This document shows positions 1-5,207 of a stretch of DNA of 5,507 nucleotides, in pieces. The notes beneath the pieces are model-generated. The model was given only the letters and a program-made list of their open reading frames with translations, had not been told where the DNA came from and ran no database searches. The DNA comes from Bacteroidales bacterium (GTDB taxonomy: Bacteria; Bacteroidota; Bacteroidia; Bacteroidales; UBA1402). The position numbers and the translations under genes were made by a program. How positions within the stretch are numbered: position 1 is the stretch's first letter; each line of letters opens with the position of its first letter. Where the stretch lies: the NCBI GenBank assembly GCA_003506275.1, contig DOBD01000304.1:1-5507 (forward strand), read 5' to 3'.

Positions 1-4
1 GCCT

Positions 5-32
5 AACCCCGCCTAGGGGAGCGGGATCGAAG
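5..32. repeat. 28-bp direct repeat, copy 1
   Basis: First of two near-identical 28-bp units; the other is at 110-137, an offset of exactly 105 bp. The two differ at one base (C at 13 versus T at 118). The core reads CCCCGCYTAGGGGAGCGGG followed by ATCGAAG. It can fold locally, either CCCGC with GCGGG or CCCC with GGGG. In this copy the flanks TAACCC (4-9) and GGGTTA (32-37) can also pair. It lies in non-coding DNA downstream of the minus-strand epimerase. An interspersed intergenic repeat (REP-like) is the likeliest reading, but genome-wide copies cannot be checked here. Confidence 0.75.
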
Positions 33-76
33 GGTTAAAAACAAATGGTATAGAAACGTTGCAAAGAGAACCATGA

Positions 77-102
77 GATGGCAACCCTGCAGGGTTGCCA
101 TC
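77..102. repeat. Perfect 26-bp palindrome between the direct repeats
   Basis: The half-site GATGGCAACCCTG (77-89) is followed directly by its exact reverse complement (90-102), with no spacer. In RNA this would need a few central bases opened as a loop but would still give a strong stem of about 11 bp. There is no T-run on either side, so it is not a standard intrinsic terminator. It could be a transcript-end stabiliser for the epimerase mRNA, a binding site for a dimeric protein, or part of a repeat unit together with the flanking 28-bp copies. Confidence 0.7.
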
Positions 103-109
103 CCTTAAG

Positions 110-137
110 AACCCCGCTTAGGGGAGCGGGATCGAAG
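110..137. repeat. 28-bp direct repeat, copy 2
   Basis: Second copy of the 28-bp unit, 27 of 28 bases identical to 5-32. It ends 27 bp before the stop codon of the minus-strand epimerase, so it would fall in that gene's 3' untranslated region. Identity ends sharply on both sides (109 differs from 4, and 138 from 33), which defines the unit boundaries. Both copies point the same way. Confidence 0.75.
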
Positions 138-164
138 AAAATAAACCAAGGTGACTCAACGCTT

Positions 165-1208
165 TCACTTTTGAGACACCCTCTTTTGTTTTTCCTTAGG
201 GAGGTTTTTAACAAATAAGGCGGTGTCGTTGATGGTCTCTTGCAAGGGTGTGAACGCAAAGTCCAACTCATCGATGATGCGTTGGCTTGAGTAGCATTCC
301 GGTTGCGCGATGGAGCGCAGGGTGTCCTTGGAGAGTTGTGACGGTTTACCGGTGAACCAGCTGAGGAGGGAGGAAATCCAGACGGCTATCCTGAGCAGAC
401 CCAAACCAGCCCTGATAAGCGGTGGCTTTTTCCCGAATGCGTTGGTGATGAGGGCGAAGAGGTCTTTGTTGTGGCAGTTTTCTGCCACCATGACATACCG
501 CTTGCCCGTGAGGTTTTTTTCAACCAAGGTGATGGCGGCTCTGGCGATATCCCTGACATCCACATAGCCGGTCTGCGAGTCTGTGTAAAAAGGGATACCT
601 TTGGCGGCCACGTTGAAAATAAGCAAGCTCCCCCTGTCGGGCAAGCCCGGACCCAGGATGACACCGGGATTCAGGATGCTCACGGGCAGACCTTCGGCGG
701 CACCCCGCCAGACTTCCAGTTCGGCGAAAAACTTGCTTTCCGAGTAATCGGAAACAGGCTTGCTCATTTCCCTGGACGTTTCTTCATCGATGAGGCCGGT
801 GTCGCTTTCTTTACCCAACGCAGCGATGGAGCTGATGTAATTGAAATGGTTGACTCCGGCCAGCAAGGCGGCATCGACCATATTGGCTGTTCCCTTGACG
901 TTGGTGCGTAGCAGCGCATCCCTTTGGCCCTTGCCAAACGATACCAGACCGGCACAATGGTAAACAACCTCGGTACCCATCAACGCTTCTTTGAGATGGA
1001 CGTAATCCAGTGTGTCTCCATAGGTCCATTCAATAGCCCTATGTAGTTCCTGAAAGGGCACAGCATAAAAATCACTGATCAACCTAAGTTGCTCGAAAGA
1101 AGCTTGCTGTCGTACTAAAGCTTTTATACGACTACCCTTAAGGTAGAGCTGGACGAGCAAATGCCCACCCACCAGGCCTGTACTTCCTGTGATGAAGACG
1201 CGTTGCAT
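165..1208 (-). CDS. NAD(P)-dependent epimerase/dehydratase, extended SDR family
   Basis: A 347-residue cytosolic Rossmann-fold oxidoreductase. The N-terminus begins directly with the first beta strand and the nucleotide-binding motif TGSTGLVG (residues 7-14; glycines 8, 11, 14), which supports the ATG at 1208. Further marks are GD at 64-65, the strand and Ser region YISSIAALG (124-132), the catalytic YxxxK as Tyr155 and Lys159, and NPGVILGPG (180-188), usual in the dihydroflavonol-reductase-like branch. The C-terminal part has a hydrophobic, possibly amphipathic stretch (about 263-287) and a lysine-rich tail. The substrate cannot be told from sequence: sugar-nucleotide, flavonol-like and sterol-like substrates all occur in this superfamily. 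It is transcribed divergently from the DUF4271 cluster with a 73-bp gap, so it is probably a single-gene unit. No defects are seen. Confidence 0.93.
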   Translation of the reverse strand: MQRVFITGSTGLVGGHLLVQLYLKGSRIKALVRQQASFEQLRLISDFYAVPFQELHRAIEWTYGDTLDYVHLKEALMGTEVVYHCAGLVSFGKGQRDALLRTNVKGTANMVDAALLAGVNHFNYISSIAALGKESDTGLIDEETSREMSKPVSDYSESKFFAELEVWRGAAEGLPVSILNPGVILGPGLPDRGSLLIFNVAAKGIPFYTDSQTGYVDVRDIARAAITLVEKNLTGKRYVMVAENCHNKDLFALITNAFGKKPPLIRAGLGLLRIAVWISSLLSWFTGKPSQLSKDTLRSIAQPECYSSQRIIDELDFAFTPLQETINDTALFVKNLPKEKQKRVSQK

Positions 1209-1230
1209 GGGGCATGACTGTGTTGGTCGA

Positions 1231-1266
1231 CAAAAATACGAAAAGAATGCGTACTTTTACGGCAAA
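1231..1266 (-). promoter_or_regulatory. Candidate promoter of the epimerase gene
   Basis: Read on the minus strand, TATTTTTG (1238 to 1231) fits the Bacteroidota -7 consensus TAnnTTTG exactly. A TTTG (1266 to 1263) lies upstream with a 24-bp spacer, just beyond the usual 17-23. Transcription would start around 1222-1226, leaving a leader of roughly 15 nt before the ATG at 1208. Confidence 0.5.
1252..1259 (+). promoter_or_regulatory. Weak candidate -7 box for the DUF4271 gene
   Basis: TACTTTTA matches TAnnTTTG at seven of eight positions and lies 22 bp before the ATG at 1282. A TTGG at 1223-1226 is the nearest -33-like element, but its spacing is too long. It would overlap the divergent epimerase promoter, so the two could compete. 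Weakly supported. Confidence 0.28.
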
Positions 1267-1281
1267 ATTCCAGGCTTTTAT

Positions 1282-2049
1282 ATGCAGGATACGTTGCTTC
1301 ATACGGTTGATACGACACAAGCATCGGCTGTGCTCCTGATGCCGCCTGTAAATGTAACGACCACCACCGCTCCCGCCTATCCTTTCCGGCACGATGGTTT
1401 GCTGCGCCCTGTCAGTACCATTTCAGAGACCTTCTTGTTTTCCTTGTTGCTTTTGCTGTTGTTTGTCCTGCACAAGGTGATTAAAACCGGTCCAGTGGTC
1501 GTCTGGGACATGGTAAGAAACCTGCTTTTTCACGAAGAAAGAGCCTTTACGCGGGAATCGTTGGTTAAGAACAACCTGTTTGTTTTGTGGCCAATCAATC
1601 TTTTCCTGGTCAGTTTTGGAGCCTACGGTTTTTTACAGGTTTATCAGCAAGAAAGACCGGCAGATACCTGGCTGTTTTGGAAACTGGCACTTTTTACCTT
1701 GCTTTTCTTGACGACCAAGCATTTGATTTACAGGCTAGTTGCCTATATTTTTTTTACTCCCGACTTGGTGCGCAGGTGGTTACAAGGAAACCAGGTCATG
1801 CTGACCGCTTTCTCCGTCAGTCTCATTCCCTTGCTGTTGCTCAACGAAATGGGGGTTACCCTGCCCTTGCTGCTATTGTATGCATGGCCGGTTGCCTTTT
1901 TAGTGATACCTAGAATGGCCTACGCCTACAAGGGGTTGAACTTTTTTCTTTTGGGACATGGCGGATATTTCTATATGATTTTGTACCTTTGTGCCCTGGA
2001 AATTTTGCCTTTATTGTTGTTTTTTAAGGGGATTTTCCTCATTCAATAG
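1282..2049 (+). CDS. DUF4271 family integral membrane protein
   Basis: A 255-residue polytopic inner-membrane protein of unknown function. After a polar, Thr-rich N-terminal segment (1-48) it shows about six hydrophobic helices near residues 50-67, 99-120, 131-157, 172-188, 192-212 and 229-249. The last contains YMILYLCALEILPLLLF, which resembles the conserved end of the DUF4271 family. Loops between helices carry basic and aromatic residues (for example RLVAYIFFTPDLVRRW, 151-166). The reading frame stays open upstream to 1189, but that extension would run antisense over the epimerase start and the shared promoter spacer, so I chose the ATG at 1282. It heads the cluster, 25 bp before hemD, and is probably co-transcribed with it. 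The family assignment is from remembered gene order and topology; no catalytic residues are recognisable. Confidence 0.82.
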   Translation: MQDTLLHTVDTTQASAVLLMPPVNVTTTTAPAYPFRHDGLLRPVSTISETFLFSLLLLLLFVLHKVIKTGPVVVWDMVRNLLFHEERAFTRESLVKNNLFVLWPINLFLVSFGAYGFLQVYQQERPADTWLFWKLALFTLLFLTTKHLIYRLVAYIFFTPDLVRRWLQGNQVMLTAFSVSLIPLLLLNEMGVTLPLLLLYAWPVAFLVIPRMAYAYKGLNFFLLGHGGYFYMILYLCALEILPLLLFFKGIFLIQ

Positions 2050-2074
2050 TAATCTCTAATTAATAGTTAATACG

Positions 2075-2833
2075 TTGAAGATCAAGAATGTGCTTGTGTC
2101 GCAACCCAAGCCAACCTCCGAAAAGTCACCTTATTACGATCTGGCAGAAAAGTATGGGTTGAAGATTGATTTTCGCCCTTTTATTAAGGTGGAACCGATT
2201 TATGCCAAGGAATTCAGGCAACAACGCATTTCCATTCTGGACTACACTGCTGTTGTCTTTACTTCAAGAACGGCTATTGACCACTTCTTTCGCCTTTGTG
2301 AGGAAATGCGCCTGACTGTTCCAGAGTCCATGAAGTATTTCTGTATCAGCGAACAGGTAGCCCTTTATCTCCAGAAGTACATTATTTACCGTAAGCGGAA
2401 AATCTTCCACAGTGTCAATGGTAAGGCCGACGAATTGGTTCAGCTTATCCAGAAGCATGGTACGGAAACGTTCATCGTTCCGGTTACGGATGTTCACAAA
2501 GAAGACCTGTTGGTCAAATTGGATGAGAAAAAGGTGGACTATACCAAGGCTGTGATGTACAGGACGGTCAGTAATGAATTCGGCATTGACGAACCTTTTG
2601 ATTACGATATGTTGGTTTTTTTCAGCCCTTCCGGGGTTGCTTCATTATTAAAGAACTTTCCCAACTTCGAACAAGGTGATTTGGCCATCGCCACGTTGGG
2701 ACCAACTACGGCCAAGGCTGTCAAGGATTTCGGCCTTCGACTGGATGTCGAAGCTCCTACCCCGGAGACGCCTTCCATTACGGCAGCCCTTGATGCCTTC
2801 CTGAAGGAAAACCACAAGGCCAGTAAGAAATAG
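2075..2833 (+). CDS. hemD: Uroporphyrinogen-III synthase family protein (HemD-like), TTG start
   Basis: A 252-residue soluble protein of the HemD family, which closes hydroxymethylbilane to uroporphyrinogen III, the last common precursor of heme, siroheme and cobalamin. Family landmarks are the FTSRTAIDHFF segment (62-72), FFSPSGVASLL (182-192) and the GPTTAKAV turn (209-216). HemD has few invariant catalytic residues, so assignment rests on these segments and on close resemblance to Bacteroides homologues. Their N-terminus, MKIKxVLVSQPKPTSEKSPYYD as I remember it, matches here from the TTG at 2075. An in-frame TAA at 2057-2059 excludes an upstream ATG, and the next in-frame Met is Met78, so TTG is the likely start. 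No Shine-Dalgarno is visible. No other tetrapyrrole gene is nearby, so its role could be siroheme or cobalamin supply, or a divergent function. Confidence 0.87.
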   Translation: MKIKNVLVSQPKPTSEKSPYYDLAEKYGLKIDFRPFIKVEPIYAKEFRQQRISILDYTAVVFTSRTAIDHFFRLCEEMRLTVPESMKYFCISEQVALYLQKYIIYRKRKIFHSVNGKADELVQLIQKHGTETFIVPVTDVHKEDLLVKLDEKKVDYTKAVMYRTVSNEFGIDEPFDYDMLVFFSPSGVASLLKNFPNFEQGDLAIATLGPTTAKAVKDFGLRLDVEAPTPETPSITAALDAFLKENHKASKK

Positions 2834-2850
2834 GGTTTACGCCCGTAACT

Positions 2851-2901
2851 AAACGCTGTTTTCAGGTAGAATAGCTACCTTTGTGAAAACAGCGTTTTTT
2901 T
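2851..2901 (+). terminator. Long hairpin with T-run between hemD and rnpA
   Basis: AAACGCTGTTTTCA (2851-2864) pairs perfectly with TGAAAACAGCGTTT (2884-2897). Inside it, GGTAG (2865-2869) pairs with CTACC (2875-2879) around a 5-nt loop, leaving a 4-nt bulge (2880-2883). The T-run extends through 2901 and meets the rnpA ATG at 2902. This is the form of an intrinsic terminator for transcripts arriving from hemD. The outer stem is A/U-rich at both ends, so its efficiency is uncertain. Confidence 0.7.
2876..2883 (+). promoter_or_regulatory. Candidate -7 box of the rnpA promoter
   Basis: TACCTTTG is an exact match to TAnnTTTG. It occupies the inner right arm and bulge of the hairpin at 2851-2901. 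Initiation would fall near 2888-2892, giving a leader of about 10-14 nt that lacks the left arm. No clear TTTG lies 17-23 bp upstream, which lowers confidence. Confidence 0.5.
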
Positions 2902-3333
2902 ATGTCCGTATCGACCGCAACCTTTCCAAAAGCAGAACACCTATGTGGTGAAAAACGGGTGGATGCCCTTTTTCATCAGGCTGCCTCGTTTGTCAGTTAC
3001 CCGTTCAGGGTGCTTTGGACAATCGAACCTCAGCCTGTCGGTACGCCTGGCGGAGCTGTTGTCTTGATTAGTGTGTCGAAACGTAAGTTCAAGCACGCTG
3101 TCGATAGAAATCACATCAAGCGGCTGGTCAGGGAAGCTTATCGTTTGCATAAACACCTTCTTTTTGAGAGCCTTGAACCAGGCATGCACCTGCAGGTGGC
3201 CTTTATTTGGATACCGTCCGAGCGAATGACGTTTGCCGCTGTTGAAAACCGTATGCGGACCACGTTGCTTCGTATTTTGTCTGAATGTACTCCTCATACC
3301 ACGAACCATGACGCTGTTGAAACGCATCCTTGA
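2902..3333 (+). CDS. rnpA: Ribonuclease P protein component
   Basis: A 143-residue basic protein that binds the RNase P RNA and helps it position pre-tRNA for 5' leader removal. The signature RNR motif is intact: [10 protein letters not shown] at residues 69-78, preceded by [11 protein letters not shown] (58-68), which matches the family's basic helix. The N-terminal part ([17 protein letters not shown], 8-24) corresponds to the usual LxKxxxf...LF region, supporting the ATG at 2902 even though it sits directly on a T-run without a Shine-Dalgarno. [25 protein letters not shown] (101-125) fits the C-terminal helix, followed by a short polar tail (128-143). The last 26 bp overlap yidD. The usual rpmH neighbour of many other phyla is absent, as expected for Bacteroidota. 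Confidence 0.96.
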   Translation: MSVSTATFPKAEHLCGEKRVDALFHQAASFVSYPFRVLWTIEPQPVGTPGGAVVLISVSKRKFKHAVDRNHIKRLVREAYRLHKHLLFESLEPGMHLQVAFIWIPSERMTFAAVENRMRTTLLRILSECTPHTTNHDAVETHP

Positions 3334-3571
3334 ATCCATTGTTTCAGCCCTGAAGGTAGGGTTGGGGTGGTTCTTCCTGGCTTTGATCCGCTTCTACCAG
3401 GTGGCGATTTCGCCGATGACCCAATCGTCTTGCCGCTACACGCCGACCTGTTCCCAATACGCGCTGGAGGCCGTGCGTAAATATGGCCCTTTTAAGGGCG
3501 GATGGCTGGCCATCAGACGATTGGCTCGCTGTCATCCATGGGGCGGTCATGGGTACGATCCTGTGCCTTGA
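3308..3571 (+). CDS. yidD: Membrane protein insertion efficiency factor YidD
   Basis: An 87-residue protein, normal length for YidD, which associates with the inner membrane through an amphipathic N-terminal region and assists YidC-dependent insertion. The N-terminus ([18 protein letters not shown], 19-36) is followed by the family hallmark [20 protein letters not shown] (42-61) and [24 protein letters not shown] (64-87). The three conserved cysteines are 42, 48 and 75. The frame is open upstream to 3233, but an N-terminal extension would lie inside rnpA and does not resemble the family, so the ATG at 3308 is chosen. It overlaps rnpA by 26 bp and is followed after 2 bp by the TatD-family gene, which suggests translational coupling. 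Confidence 0.96.
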   Translation: MTLLKRILESIVSALKVGLGWFFLALIRFYQVAISPMTQSSCRYTPTCSQYALEAVRKYGPFKGGWLAIRRLARCHPWGGHGYDPVP

Positions 3572-3573
3572 TT

Positions 3574-4239
3574 ATGTACATTGATATTCATTCACACCAA
3601 CCTACAACCCGGGCAGGCGTTTTCAGGGTGTTCAACCTCATGGCCGGAGCTTCGGAGACGCCTTTTTCAGCGCCCCTGGATGAGGGCCTGGTGTTTAGCG
3701 CCGGTGTTCATCCTTGGGAAGCAGACAGTACAACAACGAAAGTTTGGTCGGCGTTGGAAAATCTGGTGATCAAGCCAGAGGTATTGATGGTCGGTGAAAT
3801 AGGGTTGGATAAACTAAAAGGGCCGTCACAGGAGGTTCAGATGGCAGTATTCAAACGGCAGTTGTTGCTGGCCGAAAGCGTATCCAAGCCGGTTATCATC
3901 CACGCTGTACGGTCATCAGACGCCCTCATGGCCCTCAAAAAGACCACGACAGGTATTCCGGCCTGGATTATTCATGGTTTTAGGGGTGGACCTGTGGAGG
4001 CTGCCAATTGGCTGTCTCATGGTTTTTTCCTGTCCTTTGGCCCGGATTTCAATCCAGCCTCCTTATTAGCGTGCCCTCCTGGGCTTTTTTTTCTGGAAAC
4101 CGACGAAAAAGGTGACATTGTGGCGCTGTACGAGCAGGCGGCCTTGGTGATGGGCTGGTCTCTCGATCGTTTGGTGTCAGTGGTGGAAGCTGCCTGGGCT
4201 GGTTTGTTTCCCAGTGCAAACAAAAAGGGCCGGTGGTAA
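3574..4239 (+). CDS. TatD-family metal-dependent hydrolase (compact form)
   Basis: A 221-residue TIM-barrel metallohydrolase of the TatD family; characterised members are metal-dependent DNases or exonucleases. The complete metal-site set is visible: His6 and His8 (DIHSH, 4-8), GVHP with His46 (44-47), Glu75 in GEIGLD (74-79), His110 in KPVIIH (105-110), His134 in WIIHGFRG (131-138), and Asp177 in LETDE (174-178). It is shorter than typical TatD proteins of about 260 residues, with compact loops especially between 10 and 40. The ATG at 3574 places the first metal-binding strand right at the N-terminus, as usual. It follows yidD by 2 bp, so it is very likely co-translated. The true substrate is not inferable; bona fide TatD versus a Bacteroidota-specific paralogue is open. 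Confidence 0.92.
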   Translation: MYIDIHSHQPTTRAGVFRVFNLMAGASETPFSAPLDEGLVFSAGVHPWEADSTTTKVWSALENLVIKPEVLMVGEIGLDKLKGPSQEVQMAVFKRQLLLAESVSKPVIIHAVRSSDALMALKKTTTGIPAWIIHGFRGGPVEAANWLSHGFFLSFGPDFNPASLLACPPGLFFLETDEKGDIVALYEQAALVMGWSLDRLVSVVEAAWAGLFPSANKKGRW

Positions 4240-4250
4240 GACCGGCCCTT
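4225..4250. terminator. Shared convergent terminator of the TatD-family gene and the regulator
   Basis: AAGGGCCGGT (4225-4234) pairs perfectly over 10 bp with ACCGGCCCTT (4241-4250) around the loop GGTAAG, which contains most of the tatD TAA stop. Read on the minus strand, the stem runs into TTTTTG, a good U-tract for the response regulator. On the plus strand it runs into TTATTAT, a weaker one. Confidence 0.85.
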
Positions 4251-4268
4251 ATTATGGAAGGTTGAGTA

Positions 4269-4952
4269 TTATCCGATAAACTTGTAACCAACACCCTTGA
4301 TGGTGGCGATGTATTTTTCGCCGATTTTCTCACGGATCTTGCGGACGTGAACATCGATGGTGCGGTCGCCCACGATGGACTTGTTGCCCCAGACCAATTT
4401 GAAGATTTCTTCACGGGTGAAGACCTTGAGGGGTTTGGATGCCAGTAAAACCAGCAGTTCGAACTCCTTGCGAGGTAAGAAAATGTCCTGGCCGTCTTTG
4501 TATACCAGGTAGCGTTCTCTGTCAATGACAATACCCTTTTGGGGGATGGCATCCTTATTGGCGCCCAGGAAGCGGCCAAGAATGATTTGTACCCTACGGG
4601 AAACCAAAATCGCACTGGTTTCGCGGTAGCCGAGTTCATCAACACCAAGGTCGAACCATTCGAGTTGTTCTTCGATGGTTTGATTGTTGTCGATTAAGAA
4701 GTAGAGATGGAATGGAATCTCTTCTTTCAGTTTTTTGATTTTTTTGCACAGTTCAATGGCCTTTGGGTCGTCTGCGGGTGTATCCACAAAAACCAGGCAG
4801 GGCTTTTCGTCCGTGATGAATTCAGTCGCTTTCTGAACGCTGTAGGTGTTTTCAACAACAGCCCTTGAGTTCATCAGCGAATCATGCACTTTGGTGCCCA
4901 ACACTGAACCTTTTACAGAAAAAATCAACACATTACTTTGGAGTGGTTTCAT
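4269..4952 (-). CDS. OmpR/PhoB-type response regulator with degenerate receiver domain
   Basis: A 227-residue transcription factor: an N-terminal receiver-like domain (about 7-126) and a C-terminal winged-helix DNA-binding domain (about 138-227). The DNA-binding half is orthodox, with FLPRKEFELLVLLASKPLKVFTREEIF (158-184), the recognition-helix region VGDRTIDVHVRKIREKIG (194-211) and the wing IATIKGVGYKF (215-225). The receiver keeps a candidate phospho-acceptor Asp57 (LVFVD, 53-57). The acidic pair expected after strand beta1 is replaced by Ser12-Val13, the conserved Thr/Ser after beta4 by Ile87, and the beta5 lysine apparently by Arg110. It may therefore act without conventional phosphorylation. 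No histidine kinase lies in the window. It is monocistronic, converging on tatD and diverging from tyrS. Target genes are unknown. Confidence 0.93.
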   Translation of the reverse strand: MKPLQSNVLIFSVKGSVLGTKVHDSLMNSRAVVENTYSVQKATEFITDEKPCLVFVDTPADDPKAIELCKKIKKLKEEIPFHLYFLIDNNQTIEEQLEWFDLGVDELGYRETSAILVSRRVQIILGRFLGANKDAIPQKGIVIDRERYLVYKDGQDIFLPRKEFELLVLLASKPLKVFTREEIFKLVWGNKSIVGDRTIDVHVRKIREKIGEKYIATIKGVGYKFIG

Positions 4953-5041
4953 AAAGGATTGATTTTTAAAAAAAGTGAATATCAGGTTGAATGAGATAAT
5001 TGTAATTGTCTATAAATGAATCCAAATACTATTATGACATA

Positions 5042-5073
5042 CAAAGATAATTCATGATGTCGGTTAAATCAAA
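5042..5073 (-). promoter_or_regulatory. Promoter of the response regulator gene
   Basis: On the minus strand TTTG (5073 to 5070), a 20-bp spacer and TATCTTTG (5049 to 5042) match the Bacteroidota promoter TTTG-N17-23-TAnnTTTG in both elements. Transcription would begin around 5033-5037, giving an AT-rich leader of about 80 nt. This is the best promoter match in the window. Confidence 0.68.
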
Positions 5074-5084
5074 TTTTTTAAATA

Positions 5085-5119
5085 TTTTATAGTGGATTCT
5101 AAAATAAGACGTACTTTTG
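5085..5119 (+). promoter_or_regulatory. Candidate promoter of tyrS
   Basis: TACTTTTG (5112-5119) matches the -7 consensus exactly. TTTT (5085-5088) lies upstream with a 23-bp spacer and matches three of four -33 bases. Transcription would start near 5124-5128, leaving a leader of about 80 nt before the ATG at 5208. I see no convincing riboswitch or T-box in that leader, only weak AT-rich pairing such as AATAAC with GTTATT. The promoter stands back to back with that of the regulator. Confidence 0.5.
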
Positions 5120-5207
5120 CACACAAAAGTTCACTCAACGTAGCGTTTTTTGCCCTAAAATAACATTATTTAACAGTTATTCAACCAAGACAAGTACTCT
5201 TTCTTAC

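Noticed and set aside
5..137. CRISPR array
   Set aside because: Only two repeats, and the 77-bp intervening sequence contains a perfect palindrome rather than a spacer. No cas gene is present.
35..271. 78-codon minus-strand open frame running through the left repeat region
   Set aside because: It overlaps the epimerase 3' end and crosses the palindrome and repeat; no family resemblance.
471..911. 146-codon open frame on the plus strand inside the epimerase gene
   Set aside because: Antisense shadow of a well-supported coding region; its translation shows no recognisable domain.
1189..1281. N-terminal 31-residue extension of the DUF4271 protein
   Set aside because: It would overlap the divergent epimerase start and cover its promoter, and the residues do not look like a membrane or signal segment. 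The ATG at 1282 gives a normal start.
2941..3339. 132-codon minus-strand open frame opposite rnpA
   Set aside because: rnpA is certain from its RNR motif, and the antisense translation has no domain features.
4049..4648. 199-codon minus-strand open frame overlapping tatD and the regulator
   Set aside because: It lies out of frame with the regulator and antisense to tatD; low-complexity Ser/Pro/Arg-rich translation typical of a shadow frame.
4998..5009. Tandem AATTGT repeat in the regulator's leader
   Set aside because: Two 6-bp copies in AT-rich DNA are easily chance; no operator pattern could be built around them.
5120..5207. T-box or riboswitch in the tyrS leader
   Set aside because: No T-box consensus, no strong stem and no terminator/antiterminator pair; only short A/T-rich pairings.
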